A DNA stretch of 64,000 nt from Pseudomonadota bacterium. GTDB lineage: Bacteria > Pseudomonadota > Gammaproteobacteria > Burkholderiales > Burkholderiaceae_C. The notes beneath the pieces are model-generated. The model saw only the letters and a program-made list of their open reading frames with translations, searched no databases and was not told where the DNA came from. Positions 7,293 through 15,572 of the stretch are shown here, in pieces; the stretch's first letter is position 1, and every line of letters starts with the position of its first letter. Position numbers and translations under genes: made by a program. The stretch spans positions 1 through 64,000 of the forward strand of contig JAFEEF010000001.1 of assembly GCA_018241265.1 (NCBI GenBank). The letters run 5' to 3'.

Positions 7293-8654
7293 ATGACCAC
7301 TCCCTCCAACGCACAAGGCCACGTCGAGAGCAGGCTGCATGAGCTGCGCAAGCGCCGCCTGCAGATGATCGACGGCAACCTGACCTCGAACGCACGCAGC
7401 GCCGAAGGCGGCGCCAGCGTGCGCGTGCTCGAGGGCGGCTACTGGGGCTTCGCTTCTGCGCCGGCGACCGATGCGGCCAGCCGCGCGGCCCTCGTCGAGC
7501 GCGCGGCGCGCAATGCCCGCACGCTGGCGCGCTTCGGCGCCCGGCCCGCGCGCACGCTGCCGGGCGGCACCTACCGCGGCGAGCAGCGCCATGCCGGCCA
7601 GCCGACGCCCTCCGAGAAGGATTGCATCGATCGCCTCGCCGAACTGCAGGCGTGGTGCCGTACCCGCTACCCGACGCTGAAGTCGATGCGGTTCCTGCTG
7701 CAGGAGGAAGACCATGACAAGCGCGTGACGACCAGCGCCGGCAGCGACGTGCGCAGCACCATCCGGCGCGCAACGCTGCACACGACCTTCGTCGCGACCG
7801 ACGACCGCGGCATGCCGGCGGAGCTGACCGAATCGCTGTCGGGCAAGGGCAGCCTGGGCGACCTCGACTGGTCGCTCGCCGCGATGCAGCCGCGCCTCGA
7901 CGCGCAGCACGAGCATCTGCAGGCCAAGCGCCATGCGGTCGCCGCACGCGGCGGCGCGCACACCGTCGTGCTCGCCCCCGAGCTGGCCGGCATGCTCGCG
8001 CACGAAGCGATGGGCCATCCGTGCGAAGCCGACCTCGTGCTCGGCGGCGCCGTGACGGGCGGGCTCCTCGGCCAACGCGTCGCGAGCGACCTCGTGACCA
8101 TGGTCGACCTCGCGCGCACCTACGCCGGCGCGGAGGTGATGGTGCCGGTCTATGCCGACGACGAAGGCACGCCGGCCGAGGACGTGGTGCTGATCCGCGA
8201 CGGCCTGCTGACCGGCTTCATGAGCAGCCGCGAGACCGCGGCGCAGCTCGGCATCGCCGCGAGCGGCAGCGCGCGTGCCTATGCGCCGGACGACGAGCCG
8301 CTGGTCCGCATGCGCAACACCGCGATCCTGCCCGGCCGCGACCGGCTCGACGCGATGATCGCCGGCGTCGACGACGGCTACTTCCTGATGCGCACGTCGA
8401 ACGGCCAGGCCGACTCGACCACCGAGTTCATGTTCGGCATCAGCCTCGGCTACCAGATCAGGAACGGCAAGCTGGGCCGTGCGATCCGCGACACGACCTT
8501 GTCGGGCTCGGCGATCAAGGTGCTGCAGACGGTCGACGCGGTCTCCGACGACATGGCATGGACCTGCTCCGGCTACTGCGGCAAGAAGCAGCCGATGATC
8601 GTCTCGATGGGCGGTCCGGCACTCCGCGCGCGTGCGCACCTCGGAGGCGAGTGA
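7293..8654 (+). CDS. tldD: TldD-type zinc metallopeptidase
   Basis: A ~453-residue member of the TldD/PmbA (modulator of DNA gyrase) family. The zinc motif HEAMGH (H237, E238, H242) followed by PCEAD matches the HEXXXH metal site, and a late cysteine cluster (TCSGYCGKKQP, near residues 427-437) matches the third zinc ligand seen in E. coli TldD. With its TldE/PmbA partner it cleaves unstructured peptides, for example in RiPP leader removal or CcdA turnover. An ATG at 7275 is an alternative start; 7293 has AGGA at a good distance. The partner gene follows after 1 nt. Confidence 0.85.
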   Translation: MTTPSNAQGHVESRLHELRKRRLQMIDGNLTSNARSAEGGASVRVLEGGYWGFASAPATDAASRAALVERAARNARTLARFGARPARTLPGGTYRGEQRHAGQPTPSEKDCIDRLAELQAWCRTRYPTLKSMRFLLQEEDHDKRVTTSAGSDVRSTIRRATLHTTFVATDDRGMPAELTESLSGKGSLGDLDWSLAAMQPRLDAQHEHLQAKRHAVAARGGAHTVVLAPELAGMLAHEAMGHPCEADLVLGGAVTGGLLGQRVASDLVTMVDLARTYAGAEVMVPVYADDEGTPAEDVVLIRDGLLTGFMSSRETAAQLGIAASGSARAYAPDDEPLVRMRNTAILPGRDRLDAMIAGVDDGYFLMRTSNGQADSTTEFMFGISLGYQIRNGKLGRAIRDTTLSGSAIKVLQTVDAVSDDMAWTCSGYCGKKQPMIVSMGGPALRARAHLGGE

Positions 8655-8655
8655 C

Positions 8656-9942
8656 ATGGCCGATACCACCGCGCTGGTTCACGACGTCGCCGAGCGCGCC
8701 CTCGCGCAGATGCGCGCGATCGGCTTCGAGCATGCGCAGGTCGGCGCGAGCCGCCGCGCGCAGGAAGAGATCAACATCGCGCACAACGAGGCCGCGCTGC
8801 TGCGCAGCACCGAGACCGAGAAGCTGAGCCTCGCCGGCATCGTCGACGGCCGCATGGCGTCGACCGAGGTCGGGCGCTTCGACGAGGCCGGCCCGGCCAT
8901 CGAGGCGCTCTACGCCAGCGCGCGCGTGGCGCCGCAGGACGATGCGTACGCGGTGTCGTCCGGCCAGCGCGCGGACATCGTGCAGGGTCCGCAAAGCGCC
9001 GACGTCGACGTCGTGGCCGCGGCGGTCGAGCAACTGCTCGCCTACCGCGCGCAATCCACGCCGCGGATGATGCTCGACGAGAGCCTGGTGGCGCACAGCC
9101 ATGTCACGTCGCGCACGCTGACGAGCGGCGGCAGCGACCTGCGCTGCCGGCTCGGCTCGTACGGCATCAGCGTCTTCGGCACCGCGCGCGAAGGCGGCCG
9201 GTCGAGTTCGTTCAACTTCGCGAGCGGCTCGAGCAACGACCTGCGCGCGCATCCGGCGCACCGCCACTTCGGCATCGGCGAGATGCTGCACGACACCGAG
9301 CGGCAGATCGACACCGTGCCGTACGGCAGCCGCGGCACCGGCGACGTCGTGCTCGCGCCGCGCGCGGTCGCCGATCTGCTCGGCTGGCTCATGTCGCAGC
9401 TCGCCGACCAGGCGCTGATCGGCGGCAGCTCGCTCTACCGCGACAAGGTCGGCAGCGCGATCGCGTCGCCGCTGCTGCGATTGAAGAGCCGCTTCGATGC
9501 GCCCGGCGTCGCCGCGCTGTCGGCCGACGCGTTCAATGCCGCGCCGATCGAGATCCTGCGCGACGGCCTGCTGATGACCTTGACGCCGACGCTCTACGGC
9601 AGCCGCAAGACCGGGCTGGCGCACGTGCCGATCGCCGCGTCGGGCTGGGAGATCGCGGCCGGCGCGACGCCGCTGGCCGACATGCTCGCGGGGGTCGAAC
9701 GCGGTGCGCTCGTCGGGCGGCTGTCGATGGGACGTCCTGCTGCCAACGGCGACTTCTCGAGCGTCGTCAAGAACAGCTTCCGCATCGACGGCGGCGCGGT
9801 CGGGCCGGCGCTGGCCGAGACGATGATCGGCGGGAACGTCGCGCAGATGCTGCTCGGCGTCAGCGCGGTGAGCCGCGAGCGCATCGACAGCGGCGGTCTC
9901 CTGCTGCCGTGGCTGCGCATCGGCGGGCTGCACTTTTCCTGA
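8656..9942 (+). CDS. pmbA: PmbA/TldE-type partner of the TldD metallopeptidase
   Basis: A 428-residue protein of the same superfamily as its upstream neighbour but lacking the HEXXXH motif; the equivalent helix reads APRAVADLLGWLMSQL. The family glycines and the C-terminal GGNVAQMLLGVSAVSRE block are kept. This is the hallmark of the catalytically silent TldE/PmbA subunit that completes the barrel-shaped heterodimer. ATG at 8656 follows TCGGAGGCG. The gene pair is tightly linked (1 nt apart), so coexpression is nearly certain. Confidence 0.85.
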   Translation: MADTTALVHDVAERALAQMRAIGFEHAQVGASRRAQEEINIAHNEAALLRSTETEKLSLAGIVDGRMASTEVGRFDEAGPAIEALYASARVAPQDDAYAVSSGQRADIVQGPQSADVDVVAAAVEQLLAYRAQSTPRMMLDESLVAHSHVTSRTLTSGGSDLRCRLGSYGISVFGTAREGGRSSSFNFASGSSNDLRAHPAHRHFGIGEMLHDTERQIDTVPYGSRGTGDVVLAPRAVADLLGWLMSQLADQALIGGSSLYRDKVGSAIASPLLRLKSRFDAPGVAALSADAFNAAPIEILRDGLLMTLTPTLYGSRKTGLAHVPIAASGWEIAAGATPLADMLAGVERGALVGRLSMGRPAANGDFSSVVKNSFRIDGGAVGPALAETMIGGNVAQMLLGVSAVSRERIDSGGLLLPWLRIGGLHFS

Positions 9943-10065
9943 CGAGCTTCCCGACGAACGACCACTCGTTGAACCGGTGCGGCCGGTCAGGGAATCGACC
10001 GCGTGGAGCGCAAGCTCTGCCCGCGCAGCCCCCGCGGGACCCAACACCAAACGAGGAGTCGTCCC

Positions 10066-10686
10066 ATGCGCATGTCATCGAAGGCGCCGCTCGCGGCGCT
10101 GCTGCTGCTGTCCGGCCTGGCATCGGGTGCCGGCGCCGTCACGGTCTACGACGAGTCGGTGTCGGGCGACCTGTCGAACTCGGGCCTGACCCCGACCGTG
10201 GTCGCGATCGGCGCCGGCTCGAACCAGTTCTTCGGCACGACCGGCAAGACCGGCACGACGATCGATCGCGACTACTTCACGATCACGCTCGCGCCCGGCA
10301 TGTCCTTGACCGCGATCACGCTGCTGCCCGGCTCGAGCGTCAGCGGCACGTTCTCGTTCATCGGCGTGCAGTCCGGCACGCAGGTCACGGTGTCGCCCAC
10401 CGGGTCGACCGCGGCAGGCCTGCTCGGCTGGTACCACTACGGCGAGAACGACATCGGCGAGAACATCCTGCCCGACATGGGCGTCGCGGCGAACGGCTCG
10501 ACCGGCTTCACGCCGCCGCTGCCGTCGGGCAGCTATGCGTTCTGGGTGCAGGACACCGGCACCGGGCCGGTCCCCTACGGCTTCGACTTCGCGATTGCGG
10601 CCGTGCCGGAGCCGGGCAGCATCGCGCTGATGCTGGCTGGCCTCGCTGCCGTCGGCGTCGTGGCGCGCCGCCGCCGCTCCGGCTGA
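10066..10686 (+). CDS. PEP-CTERM sorting-domain protein
   Basis: A 206-residue exported protein. It has an N-terminal signal peptide (LAALLLLSGLASGAGA), a Thr/Ser/Gly-rich body, and the tripartite C-terminal sorting tag: VPEPGS (about residues 183-188), a hydrophobic helix and a basic tail (ARRRRSG). The tag is recognised by exosortase (EpsH/XrtA) systems in Gram-negatives that make exopolysaccharide. The start at 10066 has GAGGAG upstream. No exosortase gene is in the window. The body has no recognisable enzyme motif. Confidence 0.85.
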   Translation: MRMSSKAPLAALLLLSGLASGAGAVTVYDESVSGDLSNSGLTPTVVAIGAGSNQFFGTTGKTGTTIDRDYFTITLAPGMSLTAITLLPGSSVSGTFSFIGVQSGTQVTVSPTGSTAAGLLGWYHYGENDIGENILPDMGVAANGSTGFTPPLPSGSYAFWVQDTGTGPVPYGFDFAIAAVPEPGSIALMLAGLAAVGVVARRRRSG

Positions 10687-11157
10687 TCAGGCCGTCGCCT
10701 TCTTCCAGGCCTCGTAGAGGTCCTCGCCTTCGTCCCGCACCGGGAGCGAGATGAGCTTCATCTCGCGCTCGGCGACGGGGCGGGCGATCTCGCGGTAGCC
10801 CTTCTCGGCCGACAGGTCGTACGGCGCGCCGTCCTCGTTCGAGTAGGCGTAGTAGACCTTCTCGACCCCCGCGAGGTACATCGCGGTCAGGCACATCGGG
10901 CACGGATAGCCGCTCGCATAGACGGTCGTGCCGCTGAGGTCGGTCGAGTCCAGCGCCTTCGCGGCGGCACGCACCGCCTGCATCTCGGCGTGCGCGCTCG
11001 GATCGCACAGCGCGTCGACCTGGTTCACGGCGCGGGCGATCACCTCGCCGCCGCGCGTCAGCACGGCGCCGAACGGCCAGGTGCGCCGCTCGCGGATGTT
11101 GCCCATCGCGAGGCGGATCGAGTCGAGCATGTACTTCTCGTCGTTCGACGACATCAT
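10687..11157 (-). CDS. guaD: Guanine deaminase / nucleoside deaminase
   Basis: A 156-residue zinc deaminase of the CDA fold. The catalytic motifs are HAE in PSAHAEMQAV and PCPMC in SGYPCPMCLTA. Length and the C-terminal helix-rich tail match the ~156-residue bacterial guanine deaminases, which use a domain-swapped C-terminus. It converts guanine to xanthine, feeding the urate branch; the neighbouring HIU hydrolase and OHCU decarboxylase genes support this over a tRNA deaminase. ATG at 11157 is preceded by AAGGAGACC. It is separated from the other purine genes by the palindromic element. Confidence 0.75.
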   Translation of the reverse strand: MMSSNDEKYMLDSIRLAMGNIRERRTWPFGAVLTRGGEVIARAVNQVDALCDPSAHAEMQAVRAAAKALDSTDLSGTTVYASGYPCPMCLTAMYLAGVEKVYYAYSNEDGAPYDLSAEKGYREIARPVAEREMKLISLPVRDEGEDLYEAWKKATA

Positions 11158-11256
11158 CTGGTCTCCTTGAAAGCATCCCATGCCACTGTCGGTGTGCGGC
11201 GATTGGGGAGAAACGTGGGGTGCGCTTTCGCGCTTGTTGCTACCTTGTGGCTGCTT

Positions 11257-11612
11257 GCAGCAGCCCGCCGGTCTCGGCCGGCAGCCGAGTCCCTTTCTTC
11301 TGCTGGCCCAGAAGAAAGTAACCAAAGAAGAGGGCCCAACACCAGCCATCAGAGTGGCGGGTGTGGCTAGAGATCAGAGGCGGCTGCTGACAAATCAGTG
11401 CTGCGCGATGCAGGGCCTCGCTGCTCATCCCGCGGGAGTTCGAGAGCGCTGCGCGGGTTCGATCCGTGCCCGTCCGCCATCAGCCGCCTCTGGTCTCTTG
11501 CCACGGGCAGCAGCCAGATGGGCTGGTGTTCAGGCCCTTTGCTTTGCCTACTTTCATTTGGGCCAGCAAATGAAAGTAGGTCGGCTGCCGGCCGAGACCG
11601 GCGGGCTGCTGC
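11257..11612. repeat. 356-bp nested palindromic intergenic element
   Basis: This stretch fills the otherwise geneless 11158-11674 interval. Its ends (11257-11288 and 11581-11612) are a perfect 32-bp inverted repeat. Just inside the left end is a perfect 10-bp stem with a 6-nt loop (11293-11302/11309-11318), and inside the right end a perfect 14-bp stem with a 6-nt loop (11547-11560/11567-11580); both loops carry GGCC. The middle is also mirrored: a GAG(A)-type 17-mer around 11370 is repeated inverted near 11490 with one mismatch, and a GGGCC...ACCAGCC block is partly mirrored. Open frames across it are by-products of the symmetry. It looks like a dispersed repeat or MITE-like element; no transposase is present. 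Confidence 0.75.
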
Positions 11613-11674
11613 GCCACGCTCAGACCGAGCGAAGAGCATCCCAGCTCGACCCGTTCGGCTTCCCATGAGGCTTG

Positions 11675-12010
11675 TCAGCTACCGCGGTAGGTCGAGAAGA
11701 ACCACGGCGAGCAGAGCATCGGCACGTGGTAATGCTGCGCCGGGTCGAAGATGCTGAAGCGCACCGTCGCGACTTCGGAGAGCGCGTCGGGTGCCTTGAA
11801 CACCTCGTTGACGTGGAAGCGCAGTTCGTAGGTGCCGACCTTGGTCGCGTCGGGCGTGAGCATCATCTTGTCGGTGCGGCCGTCGGCATTCGACCGGTTG
11901 TCGGTCAGCAAGGTCGGCGGGCTCGTCGATACGTCGTAGAGCTCGATGTGCATGCCGCCGATCGGGCGGCCGGTGGTGATGTTGAGCACGTGGGTGCTGA
12001 CGCCTGCCAT
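11675..12010 (-). CDS. uraH: 5-hydroxyisourate hydrolase (transthyretin-like)
   Basis: A 111-residue transthyretin-related protein that hydrolyses 5-hydroxyisourate to OHCU in urate catabolism. Signatures are the N-terminal STHVLN...GRPIGG block (catalytic His), YELRFHVNEVF in the middle, and the diagnostic C-terminal tetrapeptide YRGS. There is no signal peptide, so it is cytoplasmic. It is 36 nt downstream of the Tat-type paralogue and next to the OHCU decarboxylase gene, which catalyses the following step. Confidence 0.92.
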   Translation of the reverse strand: MAGVSTHVLNITTGRPIGGMHIELYDVSTSPPTLLTDNRSNADGRTDKMMLTPDATKVGTYELRFHVNEVFKAPDALSEVATVRFSIFDPAQHYHVPMLCSPWFFSTYRGS

Positions 12011-12046
12011 GGTGTTCCTTTCGGTTGATGTTCTCGGTCGGATGCT

Positions 12047-12559
12047 TCAGCTGCCGCGCGAGTAGTTGTAGCTCCACGGGCCGAATTGAATGGGCAGGTG
12101 GATGCGGTCGTTGGCATTGACGACCTGGAAGTTCACCGGCACCTTGCCGAGGAACGGCGGCGTCGGCAATTGCGCCTTCTTCATCGCGTAGTAGTCGTCG
12201 ACGTGCAGCAGGAACTGGTACTGCCCGGGCCGGTAGGTGTCGCCGACGAGCACCGGATCGTCGATCGCGCGGCCGTTCGGGCCGATCGTCAAGGTCTTCA
12301 CGAGCTTGTAGTCCTTGCCGTCGTGCATCGAGAAGTCGACGCGCAGGCCGGCTGCGGGCGAGCCGTGGTAGGTGTCTATGGTGTGGATCGTCAGCCGCGG
12401 GCTCACCCCGGCGAGCGACACCGGCATGATCGCCTTCGGTGCCGACGCGGGCGCGTCGGCGGCCCGTGCGCCGCGTGCCGCGAGCGCGGTCGCGCCCAGC
12501 GCCAGGCCCGACAGCGCGAACCGGCGGCGCGCGAGCTTCGGAACGGATGGATCAGACAT
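12047..12559 (-). CDS. Exported (Tat-type) 5-hydroxyisourate hydrolase-like protein
   Basis: A 170-residue transthyretin-fold protein with an N-terminal twin-arginine-type signal (ARRRFALSGLALGATALA, cleavage near residue 33). The mature part keeps the family layout: LTIHTIDTYHGSPAAGL, GQYQFLLHVDDYY and a C-terminal PWSYNYSRGS. The end differs from the canonical YRGS by an inserted serine, and the N-terminal HVLN is HTID, so activity may differ. It overlaps the OHCU decarboxylase gene by 8 nt. A periplasmic copy would act on hydroxyisourate formed or released outside the cytoplasm. Confidence 0.75.
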   Translation of the reverse strand: MSDPSVPKLARRRFALSGLALGATALAARGARAADAPASAPKAIMPVSLAGVSPRLTIHTIDTYHGSPAAGLRVDFSMHDGKDYKLVKTLTIGPNGRAIDDPVLVGDTYRPGQYQFLLHVDDYYAMKKAQLPTPPFLGKVPVNFQVVNANDRIHLPIQFGPWSYNYSRGS

Positions 12560-13136
12560 GACGGACCTCCTGTGGCCTGCCCGTTGCAGGTTGGGTTGAC
12601 GACGATGGGATGGGTGCGGCGCCCGGCGGCTCGTCGGCGAGCAGGTTGCGCAGGCGGCGGCGCGTGATGCGCGTGATCTGCGCGAGCGCCTCGGCAAGTT
12701 CGCCGGCGCTGTCGCGATCGGTGCGCAGCCGCAACTGCTCGACGATCTGCGCCCGCGTGTGATCGAGCACGGCGATGATGAACGGGAAGCCGTGGCGCGC
12801 GCGGTAGGCGGCGTTCAAGCGGCGCAGCTCGACGACCTCGTCGCGGCTCAGCGCATCGAGGCCGCGCTGCTCGAAGGTCGAATGGTCGGTCATCGTGCCG
12901 GCCTCGGCTTCCTTGCCGGCAAGCTCCGGATGCGCGTTGAGGAACGCGATCCGGCGCTCGACCGGCACTTGCCGGATCGCCGCGATCATCGCGCCATGCA
13001 GCGCATCGGCGCTCGCGAACGGCCGCGCGTCCCAGGCGGCTTCGGCGACCCACGGCGAATGCTCGAAGAGCCCGCCGAACGCGGCGACGAACGCGGCGCG
13101 GTCCATTTGCGCCACCTGTGCGATCGTCAGCGTCAT
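12552..13136 (-). CDS. uraD: OHCU decarboxylase (urate catabolism)
   Basis: A 194-residue 2-oxo-4-hydroxy-4-carboxy-5-ureidoimidazoline decarboxylase, producing S-allantoin. Family motifs are GGLFEHSPWVAEAAW, LNAHPELAG (with the catalytic His of the HPEL motif), STFEQRGLD, and GFPFIIAVLDHTRAQI. The last ~30 residues (Pro/Ser/Thr-rich, after LRNLLADE) exceed the usual ~165-residue length and may be a disordered tail created by overlap with the next gene. It overlaps the upstream permease by 4 nt (ATGA). Confidence 0.9.
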   Translation of the reverse strand: MTLTIAQVAQMDRAAFVAAFGGLFEHSPWVAEAAWDARPFASADALHGAMIAAIRQVPVERRIAFLNAHPELAGKEAEAGTMTDHSTFEQRGLDALSRDEVVELRRLNAAYRARHGFPFIIAVLDHTRAQIVEQLRLRTDRDSAGELAEALAQITRITRRRLRNLLADEPPGAAPIPSSSTQPATGRPQEVRHV

Positions 13137-14461
13137 GACCGCACCTTCGCGAAGCGCGGCACGAAGGCCAGGATCAGCAGGGTCGCGCAGACCTCGACGG
13201 CGGCGACGATCAGCAGGCCGGGCGCGAGGCCGCCGGTCTGCGTCTTGATGTAGCCGAGCATCGCCGGCGCGCCGAAGCCCGCGAGGTTGGCGATCGAGTT
13301 GATCAACGCGACGCCGCCGGCCGCCGCCGCGCCGCACAGGTAGCGCCCCGGCAACTGCCAGAACACCGGGATCGCGCTCATCGTGCCGATGATCGCGAGC
13401 GTCTGCGCGACCAGCGCCAGGGTCGGATTGGTCTTGATGAAGAGCGCCGTGAGCACCAGGCCGATCGCACCGAGCGCCGCCGCGAAGCCGGTGTGCAGCC
13501 GCGCTTCCCCGCGATGGTCGGAATGCAGGCCGTTGACGACCATGCCGATCGCGCCGAACAGGTACGACACCGCCATGATCCAGCCGACCGTCGCCGGGTC
13601 GGTGTAGCCGGCTTCCTTGACGACCGTCGGGCCGAAGAAGGTCAGCGACGAGTTGGCCGCGATGACGCAGAAGAACACCAGGATCAGCAGCCAGAGCTTG
13701 CCGTTCTTCAGCGACGCGAGCAGGCTCTCCTCGCGATGGCCGAGCGAGCCGTGGTCGCGTGCCAGATCGGCCTCGACGAGCTCGCGCTGGCGCGGCGTCA
13801 GCCAGCGCGCCTGGCTCGGCCGGTCGGTCAGGTAAAACCAGGTGACGACGCTGGCGACGACCGACGGTATGCCTTCGACGAGGAACACCCACTGCCAGCC
13901 GGCCCAGCCGTTGACGCCGTTCAGCCCGTTCATCACGAGGCCGGCGAGCGGCCCGCCGATCACGCCGGCGACGCCCGACGCCGACATGAACATGCCGAAC
14001 GCCTTGGCGCGCCGGCCGCTCGGGTACCAGTAGGTCAGGTACAGGATGATGCCGGGATAGAAGCCGGCTTCGAACACGCCCATCAGGAAGCGCAGGAAGT
14101 AGAACATCGCCGGCGTCTTGACGAACATCATCAGCACGCAGACGATGCCCCAGCCCATCGTGATGCGCGTGATCGTCTTGCGCGCACCGATGCGCTGCAG
14201 CAGGAGGTTCGACGGCACCTCGAAGAAGAAGTAGCCGAGGAAGAAGATGCCGGCGCCCAGGCCGTACACCGTGTCGCTCCACTTCAGGTCGTCGAGCATC
14301 GTGAGCTTGACGAAGCCGATGTTGACCCGATCGATCCAGGCCAGCACCCAGAGCACGAAGAGGAAGGGGATCAGGCGCCAGGTGATCGCGCGGTAGGCCT
14401 GATCGACCTCGCCGGGCGGCGACGCGGCGGAGAGATCGGACGGAGCGACGGCGGTGGACAT
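13133..14461 (-). CDS. MFS permease, anion:cation symporter family
   Basis: A 442-residue 12-TM transporter of the ACS/phthalate-permease branch. Visible marks are WRLIPFLFVLWVLAWIDRVNIGFVKL at the N-terminus (helix 1 with the DRVNIG motif), GIFFLGYFFFEVPSNLLL, the GPLAGLVMN loop and a central soluble loop (~205-240). It is the first gene of the urate-catabolism operon and is translationally coupled to uraD, so uptake of a purine breakdown product (urate, hydroxyisourate or a ureide) is the likely job; the substrate is inferred only from context. Divergent LysR gene 139 nt away. Confidence 0.85.
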   Translation of the reverse strand: MSTAVAPSDLSAASPPGEVDQAYRAITWRLIPFLFVLWVLAWIDRVNIGFVKLTMLDDLKWSDTVYGLGAGIFFLGYFFFEVPSNLLLQRIGARKTITRITMGWGIVCVLMMFVKTPAMFYFLRFLMGVFEAGFYPGIILYLTYWYPSGRRAKAFGMFMSASGVAGVIGGPLAGLVMNGLNGVNGWAGWQWVFLVEGIPSVVASVVTWFYLTDRPSQARWLTPRQRELVEADLARDHGSLGHREESLLASLKNGKLWLLILVFFCVIAANSSLTFFGPTVVKEAGYTDPATVGWIMAVSYLFGAIGMVVNGLHSDHRGEARLHTGFAAALGAIGLVLTALFIKTNPTLALVAQTLAIIGTMSAIPVFWQLPGRYLCGAAAAGGVALINSIANLAGFGAPAMLGYIKTQTGGLAPGLLIVAAVEVCATLLILAFVPRFAKVRS

Positions 14462-14600
14462 GGCGGCGGGTCTCCTCGGCTGTCGGATCGCAAGGGTCGC
14501 GAACTCGGGTGGCGCATTCGAACGCAAAGCCGGCGCCGACAACAGCCCGGCGCGGCGATACAGTCCATCAGGAAATCCCATAGAGGCAAGAGCCAGGCCC

Positions 14601-15572
14601 ATGAAGCAGGCCCCGAACCAGGCCCCGCCGTCGCCCGACCGCCGCGCCGATGCGCTCGACGGCCATTTGCTGCGCGTGCTGTGCACCCTGATCGAGACCG
14701 GCAGCGTGTCGCGTGCCGCGCACCGTCTCGGCGAGACCCAGCCTGCCGTGAGTGCCGCGCTGAAGCGGCTGCGCGAGATCTTCAACGACCCGCTGCTCGT
14801 GCGCGAGAAGCTCGTGATGGTGCCGACCGCCCGCGCACAGGAGATCGCCGCACCGGCGCGGGCGGCGCTCGCGGGACTGCACCACCTCGTCGTGCCGACG
14901 GCCGGCTTCGACCCGCGCGATGCCGAGCGCACCTTCCGCGTCGCGTCACCCGACTACATGTCGCCGGCGATGCTCGCGAGCGTCGCGCGCCGCATCCGCA
15001 CCGAGGCGCCGGGCTGCCGGCTCGAAGTGCATGCGCTCGGGCCGGCGTTCGACTATGCGCAGGCGCTCGCGCTCGGCCAGATCGACGTGATCGTCGGCAA
15101 CTGGCCGCGGCCGCCGGAGCATCTGCACCTGTCGCTGCTGCTCGAGGACGAGATGGTCTGCCTGATCCGGCGAGGCCATCCGCTGCTCGAGAACGGCGCG
15201 CTGACCGAAGCCGCCTATCTCGCGGCCGCCCACGTCGTGCCGACGCCGTATTCGATGACGCAGCTCGGCGTCGTCGACACGCATCTCGCGACGCTCAAGA
15301 CGCGGCGCGACGATCGCGTCGTCGTGCCCTACTTCGGCCTCGCGCCGCACGTCGTCGCCGAGAGCGATCTGGTCTTCACGACGTCGCGCCACTTCGCCGA
15401 GCCGTACACGCGCAGCCTGCCGCTCGCGATGGTGAAGGCGCCGGGCGCCTTCCCGACGATGCGCTTCTACCAGCTCTGGCACGAGCGCGAGCACCATGCG
15501 CCGGCACACCGCTGGCTGCGCGCGGCGATCGCCGAAGCGGGCCGGGCGCTCGCTACCAGCTCAACGGGTTGA
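14601..15572 (+). CDS. LysR-family regulator of the urate-catabolism operon
   Basis: A 323-residue LysR-type regulator. The winged HTH (residues ~18-78) includes LIETGSVSRAAHRLGETQPAVSAALKRLRE; the rest is a type 2 periplasmic-binding co-inducer domain. It sits back to back with the MFS/uraD/HIU hydrolase operon, the arrangement of a regulator controlling its divergent neighbour. ATG at 14601 follows GAGGCAAGAGCC. The 3' end overlaps the convergent mtfA gene by 20 nt. Its inducer is probably a purine-degradation intermediate, by context. Confidence 0.85.
   Translation: MKQAPNQAPPSPDRRADALDGHLLRVLCTLIETGSVSRAAHRLGETQPAVSAALKRLREIFNDPLLVREKLVMVPTARAQEIAAPARAALAGLHHLVVPTAGFDPRDAERTFRVASPDYMSPAMLASVARRIRTEAPGCRLEVHALGPAFDYAQALALGQIDVIVGNWPRPPEHLHLSLLLEDEMVCLIRRGHPLLENGALTEAAYLAAAHVVPTPYSMTQLGVVDTHLATLKTRRDDRVVVPYFGLAPHVVAESDLVFTTSRHFAEPYTRSLPLAMVKAPGAFPTMRFYQLWHEREHHAPAHRWLRAAIAEAGRALATSSTG

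Noticed and set aside
1012-8669. Very long antisense open frames (for example across 1012-1944 and 6519-8669).
   Set aside because: High GC content gives long frames on the wrong strand; the real genes are clear from motifs, starts and codon bias, and only the 6519-7175 portion is a gene.
11154-11666. Several short open frames on both strands between the deaminase and uraH genes.
   Set aside because: They lie within the palindromic element and repeat the same residues on both strands because of the symmetry; no ribosome sites or family motifs.
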